DNA of 64,000 nucleotides from Micromonospora vinacea (GTDB taxonomy: Bacteria > Actinomycetota > Actinomycetes > Mycobacteriales > Micromonosporaceae): NCBI RefSeq assembly GCF_015751785.1, contig NZ_JADOTY010000001.1, positions 4,154,001 through 4,218,000 on the forward strand. Direction: 5' to 3'. The first letter of the stretch is position 1. Each line of letters begins with the position of its first letter. The translations under genes were made by a program, and so were the position numbers. The notes beneath the pieces are model-generated. The model was not told the origin of the DNA. It searched no databases and saw only the letters and a program-made list of their open reading frames with translations. Shown in pieces: positions 57,086 through 64,000 of this stretch.

Positions 57086-57197
57086 AGCCTGTCCATGGTG
57101 CCTGGATCATGCCCCGGTACGCCAACCCGGCCCGCACCGGACCCCCGTCCGGGCGTCCGGAACGTGCCCCCGCGTTGCGGTTCGGGCGTTTCGCCGG

Positions 57198-57905
57198 TCA
57201 CGGTCGGCGGTACAGCAGGTCGACGACTGGCCGACCGGCCGTGATCGCCCGCCGCTCGAACTTCGTCAGCGGGCGGTGCGCCGGCCGCGGCGCGAAGCCG
57301 CCGTACGCGTCCACCAGCTCCGGGTCCGCGTCGAGGGTCTCCCGCATCGCCTCGGCGTACTCGGCCCAGTCGGTCGCGCAGTGCAGCATGCCGCCGGAGC
57401 GCAGCCGGGACCGTAGCAGCGCCACGTGCGCCGGCTGGATGATCCGCCGCTTGTGGTGGCGGGACTTCGGCCACGGGTCCGGGAAGAAGACGTGCACAGC
57501 GTCCAACACGCCCTCGGGCAAGCCGCTGACCAGCGACAACGCGTCGCCCTGCGCCACCCGCACGTTGCGCAGGGCACCGCGCTCCACCAGGTGGAGCAGG
57601 TTGGCGATTCCCGGCGTGTGCACCTCGACCGCCAGATAATCTCGATCCGGGTCGGCGGCAGCCATCGCAGCGGTGCTGTCGCCCATGCCCGAGCCGATCT
57701 CCAGCACGACGGGCGCCCGACGACCGAACAGGTCGGCCAGGTCGACGGGCACCACAGGTCCGTCCGGCACATCCAGGCCGTACGCGGGCCAGAGCCGGCT
57801 CAGCGCGTCGGTCTGCCGGTCGCTCATCCGACCCCGGCGGGGGTGGAACGTGCGGATCGTCCGGCTCGCGGGCGGGACGGCGGGGTCATGGTCGGTGGCG
57901 GTCAC
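57198..57905 (-). CDS. trmB: tRNA (guanine-N7-)-methyltransferase
   Basis: 235 aa from GTG 57905. It methylates G46 of tRNA with S-adenosylmethionine. Motif I VLEIGSGMGDSTAAMA (about 66-82), the acidic end of beta-2 in LAVEVHTPGI, and the family-specific FFPDPWPKSRHHKRR with its catalytic Asp, then LTKFERRAI at the end. The first 25 residues (TATDHDPAVPPASRTIRTFHPRRG) contain the usual IRTFHPRRGR start of the family core. Ribosome binding site weak; the open frame goes further upstream without coding character. Divergent from the secreted protein gene. Confidence 0.92.
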   Translation of the reverse strand: MTATDHDPAVPPASRTIRTFHPRRGRMSDRQTDALSRLWPAYGLDVPDGPVVPVDLADLFGRRAPVVLEIGSGMGDSTAAMAAADPDRDYLAVEVHTPGIANLLHLVERGALRNVRVAQGDALSLVSGLPEGVLDAVHVFFPDPWPKSRHHKRRIIQPAHVALLRSRLRSGGMLHCATDWAEYAEAMRETLDADPELVDAYGGFAPRPAHRPLTKFERRAITAGRPVVDLLYRRP

Positions 57906-58038
57906 AGCGACCCGAGCGTACGCGACGCCGCCGCCGGATCGGATGTGATGTGCGACCGGAAATGAGAGGATCCAACTGGTACGGCAGGTCGGGTGCTCCA
58001 CTGCCCGACCCGGCCGCACGGCGTCGAGAGGGGGCATC

Positions 58039-58701
58039 GTGAGAGTGACCCGCGGCGTCGTCACCCTGTCGCTGGTGACAGTGCTCGCCGGCCCCCTGCT
58101 GGCCGCCACGCCCGCCCTCGCCGCACCCGAGCATGCCCTCGCCACTCGTGCCGCGCCCGAGTGGGCTGATCTTGCCGCGCCCGAGCGGGGTGTCGCCGTC
58201 GCGGCCGAGCGGGCCGTCGCCGTCGCGCCCGCGCCGCAGCCGGGAGGGCCGCCCGGAAGTGCTCCCCAACCGGCGCCGTCGGTGGACATCTTCGTCGAGG
58301 TGAGCCCCAGCACCGTGCAGCCCGGCTACCTGGTCGGCATCCGGGCCAGTTGTCGGGACAACTCGGTCGGCGCCACAGTGGTCTCCGACGCCTTCGGGGC
58401 GGTCGGCGTGCAACCCCAGCGCGGGGTGCTCACCGCCGCGCCGATGGTCCGCGAGCGCACCCGCCCCGGCAACTACCGGGTCAAGCTGGAGTGCCGCGAC
58501 GGCGAGACCGCCTCGACAATGCTCCAGGTGGTCAAGAAGATCCCCAACCAGCCGAGTCGGGGTCCGGCGACCGGGTTCGGTGGGAGCAGCGGCGGGATGA
58601 CCGGCAAGCTGCTGCTGCCCGGCGGCGCGGCACTGACCATCACCGGGCTGATCCTCGCCGTGATGGCGTTCCGCCGCCCCCGAGCCGCCACGCGTCGCTG
58701 A
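58039..58701 (+). CDS. secreted, C-terminally anchored protein, partner of class F sortase
   Basis: 220 aa from GTG 58039. Signal peptide VTLSLVTVLAGPLLAATPALA. A low-complexity Ala/Pro/Glu stretch to about residue 80 follows, then an Ig-like or fibronectin-like domain (SVDIFVEVSPSTVQPGYLVGIRASCRDN...GVLTAAPMVRERTRPGNYRVKLECRDGETASTMLQVV) with two Cys. The C-terminus reads KLLLPGGAALTITGLILAVMAFRRPRAATRR: a short LPGGA-like motif, one hydrophobic helix and a basic tail, which resembles a cell-wall sorting signal. The sortase gene begins 8 bp later. It may be the sortase substrate (inference); no function otherwise known. Confidence 0.75.
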   Translation: MRVTRGVVTLSLVTVLAGPLLAATPALAAPEHALATRAAPEWADLAAPERGVAVAAERAVAVAPAPQPGGPPGSAPQPAPSVDIFVEVSPSTVQPGYLVGIRASCRDNSVGATVVSDAFGAVGVQPQRGVLTAAPMVRERTRPGNYRVKLECRDGETASTMLQVVKKIPNQPSRGPATGFGGSSGGMTGKLLLPGGAALTITGLILAVMAFRRPRAATRR

Positions 58702-58708
58702 GCCCGCC

Positions 58709-59620
58709 ATGACGATCTTCCGCCCCACGCCGCCGCCGGCCGGTTCACGCCCGCCGTTCCCTGGCCGTCCCGCCCCACCGCCTGACGGTGCCCGCCAGCC
58801 GTTCGCCGGCCGCCCTGCCTTGCCGCCCGATGACGTTCGGCTGCCGGTGGACGACGGTTGGGCGGACTCCGAACGCCCGCCAGGTCCCCAGCGCCCGCCA
58901 AATCGCCAGCGCCCGCCAGATCCCGACCGCCCGCCGGATCCCGACCGCCCGTCCGTTGCGGCGCGCCCGCCGACCGCCGTCGCCCCCCGGCGCAGTCGTC
59001 CGTCCGGCCGCAGCCCCTGGTCCGTACCGTTGGCAGTGGTGTTGGTGTTGGCCGGGGTCTTCGCCACCGGGGCGGGGCTGGGCCGTTCGGTCGGCCCGTT
59101 CGACCTGGCTCCGACCGGCGGTGACCGGCCGGCCCGCAGTGAGTCGGTCGGGTTGTCGGCCAGTCGGCCCGTGCGCCTGTCGGTGCCGGCGATCAAGGTG
59201 GCCGCGCCGGTGGCGCCCGTCGGGCAGGCGCGGGACGGCTCGATCGCCGTACCGCCGCTGGAACGGCACAACGAGACCGGTTGGTACGACCGCGGGCCCA
59301 CACCCGGCGAGCCTGGCCCCGCCGTGATCGTCGGGCACGTGGACACGAAGAGCGGCCCGTCGGTCTTCTACGACCTCGGCAAGCTGCACCCCGGCGACCT
59401 GATCGAGGTGGCCCGGGCGGACGAGTCGGTGGTGGTGTTCCGGGTCGACACCGTCGAGCACTTCCCGAAGGACCAGCTGCCCGCCGAGCGGATCTACGGC
59501 CACGACGGGCCACCCGGGCTGCGGTTGATCACCTGCGGCGGCCAGTTCATCGGGGGCCGCACTGGCTACGCCGACAACGTCATCGCCTTCGCCACCCTCC
59601 AGTCCTCCCGCAAGTCCTGA
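58709..59620 (+). CDS. class F sortase
   Basis: 303 aa. The first 100 residues are Pro/Arg/Asp-rich with imperfect repeats (RPPDPDRPPDPDRPS). Then one membrane anchor (VPLAVVLVLAGVFATGAGLGRSVGPF) and the sortase domain: VRLSVPAIKVAAPVAPVG, catalytic His in IVGHVDTKSGPSVFYDLGKL, catalytic Cys in LRLITCGG, and the Arg after it in GGRTGYADNVIAFA. Class F sortases are typical of actinomycetes; they attach or process surface proteins. It is 8 bp after the secreted protein gene, forming an operon. The proline-rich cytoplasmic lead is unusually long. Confidence 0.9.
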   Translation: MTIFRPTPPPAGSRPPFPGRPAPPPDGARQPFAGRPALPPDDVRLPVDDGWADSERPPGPQRPPNRQRPPDPDRPPDPDRPSVAARPPTAVAPRRSRPSGRSPWSVPLAVVLVLAGVFATGAGLGRSVGPFDLAPTGGDRPARSESVGLSASRPVRLSVPAIKVAAPVAPVGQARDGSIAVPPLERHNETGWYDRGPTPGEPGPAVIVGHVDTKSGPSVFYDLGKLHPGDLIEVARADESVVVFRVDTVEHFPKDQLPAERIYGHDGPPGLRLITCGGQFIGGRTGYADNVIAFATLQSSRKS

Positions 59621-59666
59621 GACCGCCCGCTCGCCTGGTCGGCTGCGCGCCAGGCCGGCAGCTGCC

Positions 59667-59749
59667 GCTTGATCGACTCGGTTTCATTGAAGTCGAGGTG
59701 CCGGACCGACCCGGTCACCGCGGTTTCCGTGAACCCGAGTGGATCAAGC
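59667..59749. repeat. 83-bp palindrome (family B), second member
   Basis: Left arm GCTTGATCGACTCGGTTTCA continues to TTGAAGTCG; right arm is the inverse of GTTTCCGTGAACCCGAGTGG followed by ATCAAGC. It matches the palindrome at 31586-31663 in the core GATCNACTCGGGTTTC. It ends the sortase operon (+) and faces the mhuD-like gene (-), so a bidirectional terminator role is likely. A half-site of family D lies just after it (AAGTGCAAGATCG, near 59777). Confidence 0.8.
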
Positions 59750-59799
59750 CGGCGGCACCCGCAGGTCGACAGAAAGTGCAAGATCGCGGAGCGGGGTGG

Positions 59800-60117
59800 T
59801 CAGGGCTGTGGGACGTGCAGCGCCACTTCGAACTCCAGCAGGCTGGCGCCGGTGGAGACCGGGGGACGGGGCTTCTCGCCGGGGGCGGCGGCGTGGGCTG
59901 CGCGCGACGGGCCGGCGGCCCACGCCTGGTACGCCTCCTCGCTCTCCCACTTCGTGTAGACGAAGTAGCGGGTCTCGCCGGCCACCGGGCGGAGGAGTTC
60001 GAAGCCGAGGAAGCCGGGGGAGTTCTCCACCGTGCCGGCCCGGGCGGCGAACCGCTTCTCCAGCTCAGCGCCGCCACCGGGCGGGACCTCGATTGCGTTG
60101 ATCTTCACGACTGCCAT
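59800..60117 (-). CDS. mhuD: MhuD-like heme-degrading monooxygenase (ABM domain)
   Basis: 105 aa. The sequence is very close in pattern to the mycobacterial MhuD: VVKINAIEVPPGGGAELEKRFAARAGTVENSPGFLGFELLRPV, then YFVYTKWESEEAYQAWAAGPSRAAHA and the end TGASLLEFEVAL. The three residues known to matter in MhuD are at the same positions: Asn7, Trp66 and His75. MhuD binds one or two hemes and opens the ring, releasing iron; it would feed the iron pool. It is leftward, 17 bp downstream of xthA, facing the sortase operon. Iron acquisition is also the theme of the importer at 48483-52516. Confidence 0.88.
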   Translation of the reverse strand: MAVVKINAIEVPPGGGAELEKRFAARAGTVENSPGFLGFELLRPVAGETRYFVYTKWESEEAYQAWAAGPSRAAHAAAPGEKPRPPVSTGASLLEFEVALHVPQP

Positions 60118-60134
60118 CTGCCCACCCTAGCCAC

Positions 60135-60932
60135 TCAGAACGTCTCGACCGCCGGGACCAGGTCCGCGTCGACCACGATCGGGGCGTGGTCGGAGGGGCC
60201 CTTGCCCTTGCGGGCCTCGCGGTCCACGTACGCGGCGCGGACGGCTCGGGCGAACGGCGCGGACGCGTACACCAGGTCGATTCTCATGCCCTTGTTCTGG
60301 TGGAACATGCCGGCCCGGTAGTCCCAGTAGGTGAAGGGGTGGGGGCCTTTCATCGGAGTGGGCACGACGTCGCTGAGGCCCAGGTCGCGCAGTGCCGCGA
60401 GGGCTGCCCGCTCGGCCGGGGTCACGTGCGTGGAGTGGGTGAAGACCGCCGGGTCCCAGACGTCGGCGTCGGTCGGGGCGACGTTGAAGTCGCCGCAGAC
60501 CGCCAGCGGCAACCCGCCGGCCAGCTCCGCGTCCAGCGCGTCGCGCAGCGCCGCGAACCAGGCCAACTTGTACGCGTAGTGCGGGTCGTCCGGCGTCCGG
60601 CCGTTGGGCACGTACACCGACCAGACCCGCACCCCGTCGCAGGTGGCGGAGATGGCCCGGGCCTCGGGCTCGGGAAAACCGGGCTCACCGGCGAACCCGA
60701 CCCGGACGTCGCCCAGCCCGACCCGGGACAGGATGGCGACCCCGTTCCACCGACCGTCGCTGTGGCTGGCCACTGTGTAGCCCAGCGCGCCCACCTCGGT
60801 CGCCGGGAAGGCGCCGTCGGGGCACTTGGTCTCCTGCAGGCAGACGACGTCCGGCCCGGTGTCGGCCAGCCACTCCAGCAGCCGGGGTAGGCGGGCCTTC
60901 ACCGAGTTGACGTTCCAGGTCGCCAGGCGCAT
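60135..60932 (-). CDS. xthA: exodeoxyribonuclease III
   Basis: 265 aa from ATG 60932 (a second ATG at 60950 is less likely). Endonuclease/exonuclease/phosphatase fold: ATWNVNSVKARLPRLLEWL with Asn8-type residue, LQETKCPD (Glu, metal ligand), VYVPNGRTPDDP, GDFNVAPTDADVW, and SDHAPIVV at the end (Asp-His). It cuts at abasic sites and removes 3' blocks in base-excision repair. Followed by the mhuD-like gene 17 bp away and preceded by the PAC2 gene, all leftward. Confidence 0.93.
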   Translation of the reverse strand: MRLATWNVNSVKARLPRLLEWLADTGPDVVCLQETKCPDGAFPATEVGALGYTVASHSDGRWNGVAILSRVGLGDVRVGFAGEPGFPEPEARAISATCDGVRVWSVYVPNGRTPDDPHYAYKLAWFAALRDALDAELAGGLPLAVCGDFNVAPTDADVWDPAVFTHSTHVTPAERAALAALRDLGLSDVVPTPMKGPHPFTYWDYRAGMFHQNKGMRIDLVYASAPFARAVRAAYVDREARKGKGPSDHAPIVVDADLVPAVETF

Positions 60933-60969
60933 GCCCCCAGCCTGCCGCATCCGCCGCCGCGACGCCCGG

Positions 60970-61890
60970 TCAGCTGCCCGGGGTGTCGCCGGGGCGGGTC
61001 TGTTCGGCCAGGAACCGTTCCAGTTCCGCGCCCAGTTCGTCGGCGGTGGGCAGCGGGCCGGCGTCCGGGGCGAGCAGACTCTTTTCGCCCCGACCCCGGG
61101 CGAACGCGTCGTACTGCTCCTCCAGGGCCTGGACCAGGGCCGCGGCGTCCTCGGTCTGCGCGACCTGCCGGTCGATCTCCACCCGGACCACCTCGGCGGC
61201 CGAGCGCAGCCCGTCGCCGGGCAGCAGCAGCCCGGTGCTACGGGAGACCGACGTGAGCAGCACCTCGGCGGCGGCCGGGTACTCGGTCTGCGCCACGTAG
61301 TGCGGCACGTGGGCGGCGAAGCCCAGCGCGTCGCGGCCCTGCTCGCCGAGGCGGAACTCCAGCAGGTGACCGACGCTGCCGGGCACCTGGACGCGTTGCA
61401 GCCAGGGCTCGTAGCCGGCGATCAGCTCGGGGCGGGTGGCGTGCGCGGTCACCCCGGTCGGCCGGGTGTGCGGGACCGCCATCGGGATCGAGTTGAGCCC
61501 CACTGTGAGCCGGACGTCCAACCGGGCGGCGAGCCCGGCGACGGCGGCCACGAAACGCTCCCACTGAAGGTCCGGTTCCGGGCCGGTGAGCAGCAGGAAC
61601 GGGGTCTCGTCGTCGTCCTGCAGCAGGTGCAGCTCCAGCTTGGGCGCGTCGACGCTCTCCCAGTGGTCCTCGACGAAGGTCATCACTGGTCGTCGCGATC
61701 GGTAGTCGAAGAGCTGGTCGACGTCGAAGGTGGCGATCGGCCGACCCTCCAGCGAGGTGAGTAGCTGCTCACGCGCCAGTCGGCTGGCGTTCCCGGCGTC
61801 CACGAACCCGGTGAGGGCCTGGATCAGGACCGGCTGCCCGAGGTCGGGCAGATCGTCGGTGAGCTGGTAGAGCTCGTGTGGGTCGAGCAC
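60970..61890 (-). CDS. PAC2-family protein (proteasome assembly chaperone-like)
   Basis: 306 aa from GTG 61890 with GGGAGG about 10 bases upstream; an earlier start is open but lacks a ribosome binding site. PAC2 fold (COG2047-like): VLIQALTGFVDAGNASRLAREQLLTSL, then RRPVMTFVEDHWESVDAPKLELHLLQDD..TPFLLLTGPEPDLQWERF, and AVPHTRPTGVTAHATR in the middle. Archaeal and eukaryotic relatives help assemble the proteasome; the bacterial role is not settled. Actinomycetes do have proteasomes, which fits. It is leftward, 37 bp upstream of xthA. Confidence 0.88.
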   Translation of the reverse strand: MLDPHELYQLTDDLPDLGQPVLIQALTGFVDAGNASRLAREQLLTSLEGRPIATFDVDQLFDYRSRRPVMTFVEDHWESVDAPKLELHLLQDDDETPFLLLTGPEPDLQWERFVAAVAGLAARLDVRLTVGLNSIPMAVPHTRPTGVTAHATRPELIAGYEPWLQRVQVPGSVGHLLEFRLGEQGRDALGFAAHVPHYVAQTEYPAAAEVLLTSVSRSTGLLLPGDGLRSAAEVVRVEIDRQVAQTEDAAALVQALEEQYDAFARGRGEKSLLAPDAGPLPTADELGAELERFLAEQTRPGDTPGS

Positions 61891-62311
61891 CGGTGCGGAC
61901 CTCCCTGAAATGTGCCTGCGGGGCGCCGTCGCGACGGAGGGCACCCGTTCGGGCAACGTACCCGCCATCCTGGTGCATTCCTGCGCCGGGCGATCCGTTG
62001 GCCGGGTGGTGGGCGTGACCGGACTAATCGTCTGTTTACGCCACCAGGCCAAGCCCCTTTGGCCGATCGGCCGAGGGATCGTTCGGCCCAAAGGCCGAGT
62101 TTGTCGATCATGTCAGGCTCGGAGGTCGGATGTCCGGGCCTGTCCCGGGCCGTGCCGGCCCGCGTGCGCCGCCAGCTTCATCCGGTACGCGAGGTTCGTT
62201 CCCCGGGCGGGTCGACCCGCCCGGGTCGTCCACCAGCACGAGGCAAATCTGTGTCGAGCACCACGTGATCACCGTGCGTGATCGGGGTTTGCACCTGCCT
62301 AGCCTCGGTTG
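61891..62311. other. 421-bp divergent intergenic region with strong palindromes
   Basis: No convincing gene. It contains a 24-bp self-complementary sequence at 62202-62225 (CCCGGGCGGGTC then its complement) and a loose inverted repeat around 62055-62092 (CCTTTGGCCGA ... TTCGGCCCAAAGG). It must hold promoters for the PAC2 gene and the gene at 62312. It was examined for the cyclic-di-AMP riboswitch often found upstream of cell-wall hydrolase genes, but the conserved core could not be found. Confidence 0.55.
62202..62225. terminator. 24-bp perfect palindrome upstream of 62312
   Basis: CCCGGGCGGGTC followed at once by its reverse complement; no loop beyond the centre. In RNA it would fold to a very stable stem with a 4-nt tip. 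It may be a regulatory hairpin in the leader of the next gene or a terminator; no function is certain. Confidence 0.45.
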
Positions 62312-63172
62312 ATGCGTGACGACGGCACCCTCGACGACCCGTACGCCCCGAGCAGCCCCACTACCGATACGGAGGATGGCACCTCAACCGAACGGACAAC
62401 CGCCGCGAGCCGGCTCCGGGCGTACGCCCGGGACCTGACCGGTCGACGCCGGGCACAGCTGGCGCTGGCCACCGGTGTGGTGTGCTGCCTCGGTCTGACC
62501 GCCGTCGTCCAGATTCGGAACGAGGACGCCGACGCGGCGACCCGGAGTGGATCGCTCTCCAGCGCCGAACTGGCGCAGCGCGCCGAGCAGCAGCGCGCCT
62601 CCCGTTCCCTCGACCGCACGGCTGCCCCGAGCGCCTCCGCCGCCGCCCCGTCCGTCGCGGCGAGCGCCACCGACCCGGACACCACAGCGGCGGCCCGCAC
62701 TGTCGCCCCGGCGCGCCCGACCGACCCGGCACCCGTCGCCGGGCTGGACGAGGACCAGATGGAGAACGCCGAGGCGATCGTCCGGACCGGCCGCAAGATG
62801 GGGGTGCCGCGCCGGGGTCTGGTGATCGCGGTGGCCACCGCCATGCAGGAGAGCAATCTCTACAACGTGGCCAGCGGCGTACTGCCCGAGTCGCAGGACT
62901 ACCCGCACCAGGGCGTCGGCTGGGACCATGACTCGGTCGGGTTGTTCCAGCAGCGGTCCAGCAGCGGCTGGGGCCCGGTGGGGCGGCTGATGGACCCAGA
63001 GTTCGCCACCCGGCAGTTCCTCAGCGCGCTGGAGCAGGTGCCCGGCTGGCAGCGGATGCGGCTCACCGACGCCGCCCAGGCAGTGCAGGTCTCCGCGTAC
63101 CCCGAGCACTACCAGCAGCACGAGTGGCGGGCCACCCGGGTCGTTGACGCCATCGTGCCGGCGGGGCGGTAA
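62312..63172 (+). CDS. membrane-anchored lytic-transglycosylase-like protein
   Basis: 286 aa from ATG 62312. N-terminal 45 residues acidic then Arg-rich, one helix (QLALATGVVCCLGLTAVVQI, about 49-68), a disordered Ala/Ser/Thr/Pro linker to about 145, then a globular domain: ENAEAIVRTGRKMGVPRRGLVIAVATAMQESNLYNVASGVLPESQDYPHQGVGWDHDSVGLFQQR, then GWGPVGRLMDPEFATRQFLSALEQVPGWQRMRLTDAAQAVQVSAYP. This domain is frequent in actinobacterial cell-wall hydrolases (with M23 or NlpC/P60) and looks like an SLT-type fold, with Glu in AMQES as the likely catalytic acid. Automatic pipelines often mislabel it. Extracytoplasmic. Confidence 0.8.
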   Translation: MRDDGTLDDPYAPSSPTTDTEDGTSTERTTAASRLRAYARDLTGRRRAQLALATGVVCCLGLTAVVQIRNEDADAATRSGSLSSAELAQRAEQQRASRSLDRTAAPSASAAAPSVAASATDPDTTAAARTVAPARPTDPAPVAGLDEDQMENAEAIVRTGRKMGVPRRGLVIAVATAMQESNLYNVASGVLPESQDYPHQGVGWDHDSVGLFQQRSSSGWGPVGRLMDPEFATRQFLSALEQVPGWQRMRLTDAAQAVQVSAYPEHYQQHEWRATRVVDAIVPAGR

Positions 63173-63278
63173 CCTACCGCCCACTATGGACGGTCAGGGT
63201 TGAGGCTGTCGCATCCCGGGTACATGTGTTGCGGGTTCGGGGTACACATGACTACGGGACCATCGACAGGAGGACGCC

Positions 63279-63425
63279 ATGTCACTGATGCAGCGGATCA
63301 CCACGTTCCTGAGATCGCCGAAGGGTCAGCAGTTGGTCGAGCGAGGTCGCCGCGAGATGGCCAAGCCGGGCAACCAGCAGAAGCTGAAGGGGTTGGCGGC
63401 CCGGCTGTCCAACCGCCGCCGCTGA
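63279..63425 (+). CDS. small basic protein (48 aa)
   Basis: Begins MSLMQRITTFLRSPKG with a strong AGGAGG site 6 bases before ATG 63279, and ends with SNRRR before TGA. It is rich in Lys, Arg and Gln (QQLVERGRREMAKPGNQQKLKGLAARL), probably two amphipathic helices with no Cys and no signal peptide. Small proteins of this kind occur widely in actinomycetes with no known role. It lies 107 bp after the cell-wall gene and 49 bp before the EcsC gene, all on the + strand. Nucleic-acid binding is possible from charge, but there is no direct evidence. Confidence 0.75.
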   Translation: MSLMQRITTFLRSPKGQQLVERGRREMAKPGNQQKLKGLAARLSNRRR

Positions 63426-63474
63426 CCGCCCCATCGGCCGCCCTGTCCACCGTTCCCACCCCTGGGGAGACCTG

Positions 63475-64000
63475 GTGACCGACACCCCACCTGGCGGCGG
63501 TCAGCCCGCCGCCCCTACTCCGCAGCCTCCCGTCGACCTGCCGGCCGGGCCGGTGGACGCCCCCGAGGGTCCACCGGCCCGGCTCTGGGACCGGATGCGG
63601 GACGACCCGCAGTACGCGCCGGAGCACCTCGCCCTGGAGGCGGTGCGCCGCCTCGGGCCGGAGGCCGTGCAGTGGGCCAGCCGTGCCCGGGCCGAGCAGC
63701 CGGGGATCTCCGCCGATGTCCTGGCAGACCAGGCGGCCCGCAAGTTCGTCAACCTGGCCCGGCTCTCCGGCGCGGTCTCCGGCGCGGCCGGGCTGCCCGG
63801 CGCCGTGATCGACGTGGGCGTGCTGGCCTGGACCCAGGCGCGGATGGTGCTGCACATCGCCGCCGCGTACGACGTCGACCCCCTGCACAGTGACCGGGCC
63901 ACCGACCTGCTGGTGCTCCAGCGGGTGCACAAGGTCGCCGAGAGCGCCCGGCTGGCACTCGGTGTGGCCGCCGGCCGGGAACGCGCCGACGCGCTCTTCG
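63475..64000 (+). CDS. EcsC-family protein (5' part)
   Basis: Begins at GTG 63475 with GGGGAGA upstream and runs off the window end; 175 codons seen. A Pro-rich lead of about 35 residues precedes RLWDRMRDDPQYAPEHLALEAVRRLGPEAVQWASRARAEQPG, then FVNLARLSGAVSGAAGLPGAVIDVGVLAWTQARMVLHIAAAYDVDP, the core pattern of EcsC proteins. A hydrophobic segment (AGLPGAVIDVGVLAWTQARM) may associate with the membrane. The family has no settled function; its Bacillus namesake affects protein export. Probably transcribed with the small basic protein gene. Confidence 0.8.
   Translation, partial: MTDTPPGGGQPAAPTPQPPVDLPAGPVDAPEGPPARLWDRMRDDPQYAPEHLALEAVRRLGPEAVQWASRARAEQPGISADVLADQAARKFVNLARLSGAVSGAAGLPGAVIDVGVLAWTQARMVLHIAAAYDVDPLHSDRATDLLVLQRVHKVAESARLALGVAAGRERADALF

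Noticed and set aside
61891..62311. Possible cyclic-di-AMP (ydaO-type) riboswitch upstream of the cell-wall hydrolase-like gene
   Set aside because: The location is right, but the conserved core could not be found; only GC-rich palindromes are present. A covariance-model search would settle it.

Overview
The window is very GC-rich, densely coded DNA with many GTG starts, 4-bp stop/start overlaps and strong GGAGG-type ribosome binding sites. Its gene content (MhuD-type heme monooxygenase, class F sortase, DUF3516 helicase, actinobacterial sdhCAB, SigJ/ECF41-like sigma factors, an IdeR/DmdR-type iron box) points to an actinomycete chromosome. The long intergenic palindromes suggest Micromonospora or a close relative. 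That genus call is inference from recalled sequence character, not from a database search. No rRNA, tRNA, CRISPR array, prophage or intact insertion sequence was seen.

Layout. (1) 1-2833: end of a probable glgC, pgm, and a convergent NAD kinase. (2) 2840-4152: a decayed 3' fragment of an M14 zinc carboxypeptidase. (3) 4433-19853: an extracellular polysaccharide locus in four blocks of alternating strand. These carry an epimerase, Wzx-type flippase and glycosyltransferase (+); an O-antigen ligase/Wzy-like protein, two glycosyltransferases and a PglD-like acyltransferase (-); a complete capE-capF-capG cassette for UDP-N-acetyl-L-fucosamine (+); and a glycosyltransferase, an initiating sugar-phosphate transferase and a DegT aminotransferase (-). 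(4) 20047-31232: housekeeping and metabolic genes (DUF389 membrane protein, APH-like kinase, Tex, dGTPase, NAPE-PLD-like hydrolase, class A beta-lactamase-like protein, SDR, zinc alcohol dehydrogenase). (5) 31839-37452: two tandem modules of FAD-dependent oxidoreductase plus ECF sigma factor with a C-terminal extension, followed by a membrane protein. (6) 37641-43331: sdhCAB with a divergent LysR gene and a compact dyad between them, then an isolated rfbB-like dehydratase. (7) 43372-52516: hrpA, a cytidine deaminase, a YCII protein, and a four-gene ferric-siderophore ABC importer behind a near-consensus iron box. (8) 52565-54571: an AbiEi/DUF559-type endonuclease-like gene bracketed by two copies of one 80-bp palindrome, a GGGT-repeat tract, and an unrecognised gene with a dyad operator in an AT-rich patch. 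(9) 54572-64000: DUF3516 helicase, trmB, a secreted protein with class F sortase, mhuD-like gene, xthA, PAC2 protein, a membrane-anchored lytic-transglycosylase-like protein, a 48-residue protein and the start of an EcsC-family gene.

How genes work together. The polysaccharide locus holds nucleotide-sugar synthesis, initiation, transfer, export and polymerisation functions, so it could build one repeat unit containing FucNAc and perhaps a 4-amino-4,6-dideoxy sugar. The siderophore importer and the MhuD-like enzyme are both iron-acquisition functions but are not adjacent.

The observations most worth a second look are the endonuclease gene bracketed by palindromes, the duplicated oxidoreductase/sigma-factor module with unequal preservation of the ECF41 motifs, the operator-bearing unknown gene at 53771-54415, and at least five sequence families of long intergenic palindromes.
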